Assembly: GCA_946409885.1 (NCBI GenBank)
Contig: CAMJYF010000049.1
Location: 1-8,599 of the forward strand
Direction: 5' to 3'
DNA: 8,599 nt
From: an uncultured Clostridia bacterium
Lineage (GTDB): Bacteria > Bacillota > Clostridia > Oscillospirales > Acutalibacteraceae
Below the pieces are notes generated by a model, which was not told the DNA's origin, did no database searches, and was given only the letters and a program-made list of their open reading frames with translations. Of the stretch, positions 1-5,400 are shown one piece after another. Position 1 is the first letter of the stretch. Each line of letters starts with the position of its first letter. A program made the position numbers and the translations under genes.

Positions 1-16
1 CCGTTTTTTTGCCGGA

Positions 17-2377
17 TCAGTGAGGAAGCGTTTCAAACCGCAGGGTCCGGTCCTTTGCGGAGGCGGCGGACACGGTGAGGGCGCCGTCGCCGGATTCCGT
101 CAGGGTCAGCCCCTCCGCGGGGAGAAAGCGCCCCTCCCGCCAGATGACGGAGCCGTTGCACGTTACCGTTTGCCCTTCACCGCAGGGGATACGGATATAG
201 GCTGTGGTCCCCCCGGGGAGAGAGGTTTCCAGCGCCGTTCCCCCGTCCGTCCGGCTGGCGTTCAGGCGGATATAGCCCTTTACCGTGGGGACGGCGCAGG
301 ACAGTGTTCCGCACACGTCCGTTTGGGGCGCGATGACGAATTCCTCCCAGCCCGGCGCGGTGGGGCGGATCCCCGCGAAGTATTTGCTCATAATGACCAG
401 CGGCCCGCCGGACCAGGCGTGGTTGCGCGTACCGAAATATTGGTTCCAGAACTCCCACAGGGTGGAATAGTCCGCCCGGATCATGGGGCCGTACCGCCCC
501 AGCATCCGCTCTTTGGCGGCCTCGTACCGGCCCATCCGGCACAGGGCCTCCAGCACGTAGTATTCCATGTAGGGGCTGGCATGCCGGGTTTTCGTGAGGA
601 CCTCCGTCAGAACGCCGTACTGCTCCGGCGCGGCCAGGCCGGCAATCACGGCCAGGGCGTTGGCCCTGTCGTCCGGCGCGCCGCGCTTGCTGCGGTAGCC
701 CTTTTCCGTCCACAGGGAGGCGTATCCCTCCCGGATTTTTTCCATCTTCGCCGTAAAGCCGCCGCCGTCCTTCCCCAGCGCTTCCGCCATGTTCCGCAGA
801 CAGGAAAGGGCGTAGTAGTACCAGGCGTTTTCCATGGCGGCCGTATCCGCGTGACGGCCCCAGTCCATCCAGTCCCAGCTGCCCTCCCGGTGCTCCACCA
901 GACCGTTCGCCCCGATCTTCCACAGGTCAACGTATTTCACGGCCGCGTCATAAACCGACGCCAGAAAATCCCGGTCGCCCGTGTACAGGTAATAGGTCCA
1001 GAACCCGCCGATCCCGGCCAGCTGCTGTACGGGCAGCTCAAAGAATTCCCCGCTGATGGGCACCACGGTCTGCAATACGTCCGTGGCGGGGTCCACATGG
1101 CCCAGCATGCAGGCCACGCCCTTTTGATACAGCAGCCAGGCGTTCGGGTCCAGCGAATACAGGGACATGATCATTTCGCTGGTCACGTCGCCCCACCACT
1201 GGGCCCGCTCCCTGTCGGGGCAGTCCATAAAGTTGTCGCGCATGGTCACGTACAGGGTGCGCAGGGATTTCTGCCACAGGGTATTCAGGTCCCTGTTGTC
1301 GCAGGCGAAGCTGCCGGAAAAGGCGGTATCGTAGCCCGTCTCCCGGTATTGCAGCGCCAGCACCGTTACGCCGGAGGGGATCTCATAGATGACCCGCTGG
1401 CCGTTGAACCAGCCCAGGGCCTCAAATTCCTGCACGCCCTCTTTTGTGATATAGGTATCGCGGACGGCGCCGATGCCGGTGTTTTCGGTCCGGATGCGGA
1501 CGGTCTTCCCCGCGGGGGCGTCGATTTTCAGATAGGGCGTACACTGGGCGTTGTACGGCAGGCGGAGGGTGATCTTCTTTTTGCGGGAGAACCTGCGGCC
1601 GGTGAATTCGCCGGCGTTCTCGTAATCCTTGCGGCCGTAATCCTTCAGCAGGGGAATGCCCCTGGGGTACAGCGTGCCCCAGGGGGCGCAGCCGCCCACG
1701 CCGCATTCCGCGGCGCTCTCCCACCCGCTGTCGTCAAACCCGGGGGAGAGCCAGTCGCCGGGCTCCTGCCGGGCGTCGTAATCGATGTTGAATTCCGGCA
1801 GGCGGTAATTGGGTTTTCTGCCGCCCGAACCGTTCCGGTAGGCCCTGTGGCGGCACACCTTCCAGCTGCCGTCTGTCACGATCTCCCCCGCCTGCAGCAG
1901 AAAGCCCCCTCTTCCGCTGTCCGCGTAGGAAAAGCTCTTGTCCTTGCCCCAGTACCACACCAGCGCGGCGATCACGTTTTTGCCGGGCTTCAGATATTGG
2001 CCCACGGGCACGGCGTCGTAATAGCTGCCGTCGGGTGTGGGGCCGCGCTTTACGACGCCCTCAAACACCGCGGTCTCCCCGTTGATATAAAGCCAGTATT
2101 TGGAATCGGCGGAAATATACGCCGTCAGGTCCTTCGGCGCTTCGGTCAGCTCCACCGTTTTGCGGAAGCACATCCACACGTTTTCCTCGCTGCCGTCGGA
2201 GGCGTCCCAGATGTACCGGGCCGTCCAGTCGGTTTTTGGGGTCGTATCCAACGCCGTGTACGGCGCAAGCGTTTCCGGCGCCGTGTATTCATTCTGAAAG
2301 GGCTGAACGTTCATTTGGCCGCACCCGCTTACGATTGCCATAGTGAGCAGAAGAATGACTGCTGTCAGTTGTTTTAT
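17..2377 (-). CDS. GH78-type alpha-L-rhamnosidase-like lipoprotein
   Basis: Probable surface lipoprotein that removes terminal alpha-L-rhamnose (or a similar sugar) from glycans or glycosides by the inverting GH78 mechanism. An N-terminal beta-sandwich (about residues 50-215 of the 786-aa form) precedes a six-hairpin (alpha/alpha)6 catalytic domain (about 365-680) and a C-terminal beta-domain. The GH78 signature appears as DCPDRERAQWWGD: D385, E390 and D397 keep the D-x4-E-x6-D spacing known for Bacillus sp. GL1 RhaB, and E642 in TLWEFW is the likely general base. The frame contains a lipoprotein signal: K2, a hydrophobic stretch at residues 4-16 and lipobox VSGC with C19. The first ATG (2341) lies inside that signal and has no ribosome binding site. 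An ATA at 2375-2377, 10-11 nt after GAAGGAGAA, gives a normal signal peptide, so I chose it. It lies downstream of a second glycosidase-like gene. Substrate specificity is not certain. Confidence 0.85.
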   Translation of the reverse strand: MKQLTAVILLLTMAIVSGCGQMNVQPFQNEYTAPETLAPYTALDTTPKTDWTARYIWDASDGSEENVWMCFRKTVELTEAPKDLTAYISADSKYWLYINGETAVFEGVVKRGPTPDGSYYDAVPVGQYLKPGKNVIAALVWYWGKDKSFSYADSGRGGFLLQAGEIVTDGSWKVCRHRAYRNGSGGRKPNYRLPEFNIDYDARQEPGDWLSPGFDDSGWESAAECGVGGCAPWGTLYPRGIPLLKDYGRKDYENAGEFTGRRFSRKKKITLRLPYNAQCTPYLKIDAPAGKTVRIRTENTGIGAVRDTYITKEGVQEFEALGWFNGQRVIYEIPSGVTVLALQYRETGYDTAFSGSFACDNRDLNTLWQKSLRTLYVTMRDNFMDCPDRERAQWWGDVTSEMIMSLYSLDPNAWLLYQKGVACMLGHVDPATDVLQTVVPISGEFFELPVQQLAGIGGFWTYYLYTGDRDFLASVYDAAVKYVDLWKIGANGLVEHREGSWDWMDWGRHADTAAMENAWYYYALSCLRNMAEALGKDGGGFTAKMEKIREGYASLWTEKGYRSKRGAPDDRANALAVIAGLAAPEQYGVLTEVLTKTRHASPYMEYYVLEALCRMGRYEAAKERMLGRYGPMIRADYSTLWEFWNQYFGTRNHAWSGGPLVIMSKYFAGIRPTAPGWEEFVIAPQTDVCGTLSCAVPTVKGYIRLNASRTDGGTALETSLPGGTTAYIRIPCGEGQTVTCNGSVIWREGRFLPAEGLTLTESGDGALTVSAASAKDRTLRFETLPH

Positions 2378-2386
2378 GCCGTCCGG

Positions 2387-2395
2387 TTCTCCTTC
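2387..2395 (-). promoter_or_regulatory. Ribosome binding site supporting an ATA start
   Basis: On the minus strand GAAGGAGAA lies 10-11 nt before ATA (2377-2375). No ATG, GTG or TTG occurs in frame between the upstream stop near 2465 and the ATG at 2341. The ATG at 2341 has no Shine-Dalgarno sequence and would cut the hydrophobic part of the lipoprotein signal. The site therefore favours translation starting at ATA. Confidence 0.6.
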
Positions 2396-2405
2396 GCGCC
2401 GCCGT

Positions 2406-2419
2406 TTTACCGCGGTAAA
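2406..2419. promoter_or_regulatory. 14-bp perfect palindrome, candidate operator
   Basis: TTTACCGCGGTAAA is a perfect palindrome with a CG-containing centre. It lies between the candidate promoter at 2459-2492 and the start of the lipoprotein gene. It is overlapped by a second short palindrome, AACGCGTT (2418-2425), and flanked by GCCGT (2401-2405) and ACGGC (2426-2430), which are complementary to each other. CG-centred palindromes of this size are typical of LacI-family operators that control sugar genes. No regulator gene is present in the window, so the operator role is inferred. The RNA could also form a hairpin here. Confidence 0.4.
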
Positions 2420-2458
2420 CGCGTTACGGCCCGGCGCTTTTCTGTTGGGAATACTCTT

Positions 2459-2492
2459 ATCATATCATACCGGCGGAAAAAGGGAAGATAAA
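2459..2492 (-). promoter_or_regulatory. Candidate promoter for the GH78 lipoprotein gene
   Basis: On the minus strand two overlapping TATGAT hexamers (2469-2464 and 2464-2459) follow a weak -35-like TTTATC (2492-2487). The spacing is 17 bp for the first TATGAT. The site lies in the gap after the 622-aa gene, where no terminator is visible, so the lipoprotein gene may be read both from here and by read-through. The -35 matches consensus at only three positions. Confidence 0.35.
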
Positions 2493-2500
2493 AAGAGAGA

Positions 2501-4369
2501 TCATCCTGCCGCCGCTGGGTCCTGGTCCCGCAGAAACGAAGCCGTGTTCCAGATAAACGCCTGGGGCCAGGAGACCAGCCATTCGTTGATCTCCCCCGGG
2601 GCGTTGGCGCCGCCCCACCGGCAGTGGAAATAGCCCTCGTTCTGGGCGCCCGCCGGGCGCCGGTGGCCGTGAAAGACCTTGCCCTCCGCCGGGGCGACGT
2701 TCTGGATGGCGTTGGCCCACAGCAGGTCCGCCCGCCGCTTCCAGTGGCAATCTCCCGTATACCGCCACAGCTTCAGCATGCCGGGCACGGCAAACGCCCC
2801 CCAGGGATCCAGATGGTGGTGCTGGGTGGAAACGCTGGTGCCGCCCAGCGTACGGAAGCCGCAGGTGGCAAAATCGGAGCCGGGCACGGGCAGGGTATCG
2901 TGGTGGAACATCCAGGAGCAGAAATACCAGCCCGCCATCTTCGCGCAGTCCAGCCACTTTGCGTCGCCGTCCGTTTCATACAGCGCCAGCGCGCCGGAAA
3001 GCAGCGGCCAGGAGGTCTCCTTGTCGATGCAGCAGGTATCCAGCGCCCCGGCCGTGCAGTAAAACTTCGCCAGGTCCCTGTCGCGGTAGAACCGGCAGGC
3101 CCTTTGGGCGCCCTCCAGATACCGCCGGTCCCGCGTGACGGCGTACAGTTCGCACAGCGCCGGAATCATAAACGCCCCTATGGTGCCGCCGCCGTCCACG
3201 CACTCGCCGGTTTCCACGTTCCAGGCCTTGCCGAAGCCGTTTTCTTCGCTGAAGCGGTCCAGCAGGAATCCGGCGGTGGTTTCGGCGGCTTGCAGCCAGT
3301 TGGCTTTGACGACGCCCTTTTCCGCCAGGTAACGGTACGCCACGGCCAGCTCCGCCACCGCATAGCTCAGGTTGCACACGTCCGCCGTTGGGGCGGGAAT
3401 CAGGTCCGCGTTGTAATTGGTATAGGGCAGGCCGGTCTTTCCGGCGCGGTCCGCCCAGAAATCCAGAATGGCCGTGCCGGTCCGGACCAGGTCCGTATCG
3501 TCCGTTTCAAAGCCCCGCCGGATCATCTGCCGGGCGTACAGGCCGTTCTGCCCGCACCAGCCGAACTCAAAATCCACCCGGTGGGTATACGCCTCTCCGT
3601 TCCAGAGGTTCCCCGTGCAGATCAGCGTCTGCCCGTTTCTTTCCACCAGCAGCGTCCGCGCGAACGCGCAGCACAGCGTCTCCAGCTCCTCCGGCGTGTA
3701 GCGCGGCGAAAAGGGACGGGCTAGCAGGTCCAGCGCCGCGTCCTCCACCAGCGCCGTGGCGTAGTATTCTTTTTCCGGCGCCCCCTCCATCAGGTAAACC
3801 GTCGTCCGGAATGGCTCCCCCGGCGCCAGGGTGATGAACGCTTCGCGGGCGTCGGCGTACCGGTCCCTGTCCCGGTAGGTGAGGGGCGTTTCCATGCCGG
3901 GGTACAAAATCCGGTGGAGCATGCGGCCGTCCTCACAGGGGATCATGGAGCAGGAGGCGTTCAGCGAGGCGGCGTCTTTGTTTGACGCGAACATGGCGAA
4001 AAACCGCTCCCCGTTTTCGCTGACGGTGCAGGCCGGTATGGCGGTCCTGCGGTGGTCGAAGACCCACGGCTTGCCGTCAAGGGCCAGCCCCTTCGGTTCC
4101 TTCCCCTTTCCCCAGGCGTTGCCGTTGTATATGACGGCGGGGATCACGTAATGGCGGTACGGAAAATCCGTTTTCGCCCTGATCTCCAGCTGGCAGACCA
4201 GCGGTGTATCGCCCGTGTTCTCCCACGCGACCGTGATCTCCCTGACGGACGCGCTGACGGGCCTCTCCTGCGCCGCGGCCCGCACCGCGCCGCCCCGCGC
4301 CGCCGCGGAAACAAACCCTGTGGTGGGTGTTCTGTATAAAAAATCAACCGGCAATTCAGCCATCATCAT
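2501..4369 (-). CDS. Uncharacterised glycosidase-like protein, probably (alpha/alpha)6 barrel
   Basis: A 622-aa protein without signal peptide or membrane segment, so probably cytoplasmic. Residues 1-210 look beta-rich, compatible with a beta-sandwich. Residues from about 225 to 612 show repeated amphipathic helices separated by short aromatic and glycine-rich turns, as in six-hairpin glycosidases. Conspicuous segments are CTGNLWNGE (251-259), VDGGGTIGAF (391-400), ETSWPLLSGA (451-460) and STQHHHLDPWGAF (514-526); acidic and histidine residues there are candidate active-site residues. I cannot place it in a named GH family. The protein has about 20 cysteines, many for its size. Three consecutive ATG codons start the frame. 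AAAGGA lies 7 nt before the first, at 4369, which I therefore chose. It probably acts on the oligosaccharide or product released by the downstream GH78-like lipoprotein; that link is inferred only from position. Confidence 0.75.
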   Translation of the reverse strand: MMMAELPVDFLYRTPTTGFVSAAARGGAVRAAAQERPVSASVREITVAWENTGDTPLVCQLEIRAKTDFPYRHYVIPAVIYNGNAWGKGKEPKGLALDGKPWVFDHRRTAIPACTVSENGERFFAMFASNKDAASLNASCSMIPCEDGRMLHRILYPGMETPLTYRDRDRYADAREAFITLAPGEPFRTTVYLMEGAPEKEYYATALVEDAALDLLARPFSPRYTPEELETLCCAFARTLLVERNGQTLICTGNLWNGEAYTHRVDFEFGWCGQNGLYARQMIRRGFETDDTDLVRTGTAILDFWADRAGKTGLPYTNYNADLIPAPTADVCNLSYAVAELAVAYRYLAEKGVVKANWLQAAETTAGFLLDRFSEENGFGKAWNVETGECVDGGGTIGAFMIPALCELYAVTRDRRYLEGAQRACRFYRDRDLAKFYCTAGALDTCCIDKETSWPLLSGALALYETDGDAKWLDCAKMAGWYFCSWMFHHDTLPVPGSDFATCGFRTLGGTSVSTQHHHLDPWGAFAVPGMLKLWRYTGDCHWKRRADLLWANAIQNVAPAEGKVFHGHRRPAGAQNEGYFHCRWGGANAPGEINEWLVSWPQAFIWNTASFLRDQDPAAAG

Positions 4370-4376
4370 CCCCGAT

Positions 4377-4382
4377 TCCTTT
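4377..4382 (-). promoter_or_regulatory. Ribosome binding site of the 622-aa gene
   Basis: AAAGGA on the minus strand ends 7 nt before the first of three tandem ATG codons (4369, 4366, 4363). The spacing favours 4369, but initiation at 4366 would also be acceptable. Confidence 0.6.
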
Positions 4383-4414
4383 CATTGGCAAAATATGATC
4401 GACGTTTCACGGCG

Positions 4415-4467
4415 AAAAACAGGGCAGCGCATTCCTCCGGCCGTCCCGGCGCGGTGAATGCGCTCCC
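4415..4467 (-). terminator. Terminator-like leader hairpin, candidate attenuator
   Basis: Read on the minus strand, GAATGCGCT (4464-4456 complement side) and AGCGCATTC form a perfect 9-bp stem (plus-strand arms 4426-4434 and 4456-4464). Three further G-C pairs extend it across a one-base bulge (4422-4424 with 4465-4467). The loop is 21 nt and GC-rich. TG and then a run of five T (complement of 4415-4419) follow the stem. It lies between the promoter at 4496-4524 and the 622-aa gene, so it cannot terminate an upstream gene. Conditional termination of the leader is the natural reading, but the large loop and short T-run make it uncertain. Confidence 0.45.
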
Positions 4468-4495
4468 TGAAGGGTTTTTGCCGACGTCAGACAGA

Positions 4496-4524
4496 ATTAT
4501 ACCGTATTTTCGGCGGCAAATCAA
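4496..4524 (-). promoter_or_regulatory. Consensus housekeeping promoter for the glycosidase module
   Basis: On the minus strand TTGATT (4524-4519) is followed by a 17-bp spacer and TATAAT (4501-4496), a near-perfect sigma-70/sigma-A promoter. Transcription would start near 4489 and leave a leader of about 120 nt before the 622-aa gene. A GACGTC palindrome (4483-4488) lies at the expected start site. Confidence 0.8.
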
Positions 4525-4611
4525 CCGCATACCGTCAGGTCGGCGGCGGATTTCCTTTTTTTTCGGCAGGAACGGATTTCCCTTCTGTTCCATTGCCGCG
4601 CACAGCGCGCC

Positions 4612-4640
4612 TTGACTTTCAGCCCCGCGCTTGCTATTAT
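4612..4640 (+). promoter_or_regulatory. Consensus promoter for the sigma factor operon
   Basis: TTGACT (4612-4617), a 17-bp spacer and TATTAT (4635-4640), with an extended -10 TG dinucleotide at 4632-4633, form a strong housekeeping promoter. Transcription would start near 4647, giving a leader of about 145 nt before the sigma factor ATG at 4793. It is the only convincing promoter upstream of the sigma, protease and anti-sigma genes, so it probably serves all three. Confidence 0.8.
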
Positions 4641-4674
4641 CAGAAGGGAGGGCGGCGCCGTGCCGTCCGCCGCT

Positions 4675-4699
4675 GCGCGTTTGGGGCCCGCGCTTTTTT
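4675..4699 (+). terminator. Terminator-like hairpin in the sigma factor leader
   Basis: GCGCG (4675-4679) and CGCGC (4689-4693) form a 5-bp GC stem around a 9-nt loop, followed directly by six T (4694-4699). Upstream, GGCGG (4651-4655) can pair with CCGCC (4668-4672), close to the terminator stem. The position about 30-50 nt after the predicted transcription start suggests early termination or attenuation of the sigma operon. The short stem keeps confidence low. Confidence 0.35.
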
Positions 4700-4778
4700 C
4701 AGAAATTTTGCCCTGTCGTTTTCCATCAACAGGCGTTATGTGTGACGAATGGCGTATATTTGCTGTCTTTAAAGAGTG

Positions 4779-4787
4779 AAAGGGGGA
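4779..4787 (+). promoter_or_regulatory. Ribosome binding site of the sigma factor gene
   Basis: AAAGGGGGA lies 5 nt before the ATG at 4793 and fixes the sigma factor start there. The frame is open further upstream, but no other start in it has a comparable site. Confidence 0.6.
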
Positions 4788-4792
4788 TTTTC

Positions 4793-5350
4793 ATGGAAGA
4801 CGAAGCGATCATCGGGCTGTACGATACCCGCGACGAAGCGGCCATTACGGAGACGGATAAAAAATATGGCGGCTACTGCCGCACCATCTCCTGGAACATT
4901 CTGCAAAACCGGCCGGATACAGAGGAATGCGTCAACGACGCCTATCTGCACACCTGGAACGCCATCCCGCCGGAAAAGCCCCGCAGCCTGCGGGGCTTTG
5001 TGGGGCGGATCACGCGCAACCTGTCGCTGAACCGGCTGGCGGAGAAAAAAGCCGCCAAACGGGGCGGCGGGCGCTACACGGCGGTTTATGACGAGCTGGA
5101 CGAATCGCTCTCCCACACCGGCTGCCCGGACGCGCTGGGGGAAATTGAGCTGCGGGACCTGCTGGACCGCTTTCTGGCGGACCTGCCGGAGGACAGGCGG
5201 AACGTGTTCATCGGGCGGTATTGGTATTTCCAGACCGTGGCGGAGATCGCTGCGCAGACGGGCTTTACCCAAAGCAAGGTGAAAATGAAGTTAAAGACCG
5301 CCCGCGACGCGCTGCGGGAGTACCTGCAAAAGGAGGGGATTTTGGTATAG
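4793..5350 (+). CDS. RNA polymerase sigma factor, ECF-like (sigma-70 family)
   Basis: A 185-aa alternative sigma factor that would direct RNA polymerase to a small regulon. Region 2 spans about residues 20-85: the helix around NRPDTEECVNDAYLHTW (39-55) corresponds to the core-binding part, and RGFVGRITRNLSLN (67-80) to the -10-recognising part. A charged linker with a KKAAKRGGG stretch (85-93) follows. Region 4 (about 118-180) contains the helix-turn-helix TVAEIAAQTGFTQSKVKMKL (148-167), which would read the -35 element. The length is normal for two-domain sigma factors of Clostridia. It reads from the promoter at 4612-4640. Its natural partner is probably the membrane protein encoded at 7273-7971, from which it is now separated by an AT-rich protease gene. 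The target promoters cannot be deduced from the window. Confidence 0.92.
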   Translation: MEDEAIIGLYDTRDEAAITETDKKYGGYCRTISWNILQNRPDTEECVNDAYLHTWNAIPPEKPRSLRGFVGRITRNLSLNRLAEKKAAKRGGGRYTAVYDELDESLSHTGCPDALGEIELRDLLDRFLADLPEDRRNVFIGRYWYFQTVAEIAAQTGFTQSKVKMKLKTARDALREYLQKEGILV

Positions 5351-5385
5351 AGAAAAAAGAAATAAAGATGAGAGAAAAAATAAAA

Positions 5386-5391
5386 AAGGAG
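5386..5391 (+). promoter_or_regulatory. Ribosome binding site deciding the protease start
   Basis: AAGGAG lies 9 nt before the ATG at 5401. A second in-frame ATG at 5368 has only AT-rich sequence before it. It would add 11 charged residues in front of an otherwise ordinary signal peptide. The ATG at 5401 is therefore preferred. Confidence 0.65.
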
Positions 5392-5400
5392 AGCATCGTT

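Noticed and set aside
20..2491. A very long open frame on the plus strand opposite the GH78 lipoprotein gene.
   Set aside because: Its translation is rich in Gly, Pro, Arg and Ala with no recognisable domain, as expected for an antisense frame of a GC-rich gene. The minus-strand frame has clear GH78 motifs.
2624..3724. A 366-aa plus-strand open frame opposite the 622-aa gene.
   Set aside because: Low-complexity antisense translation without domains or ribosome binding site. The minus-strand protein has convincing secondary-structure patterning and a proper start.
4396..4409. TGATCGACGTTTCA in the 622-aa gene leader as a catabolite-responsive (cre) site.
   Set aside because: The outer TG and CA fit, but the central CG is out of register with the cre consensus and the arms are not palindromic.
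4738..4779. A 13-codon frame (ATG to TGA) ending 13 nt before the sigma factor start, as a possible regulatory leader peptide.
   Set aside because: No good ribosome binding site and no codon run typical of attenuation peptides. A frame this short is expected by chance.
5368..5400. ATG at 5368 as the protease start.
   Set aside because: It lacks a Shine-Dalgarno sequence and would put 11 charged residues before the signal peptide. The ATG at 5401 has AAGGAG at good spacing.
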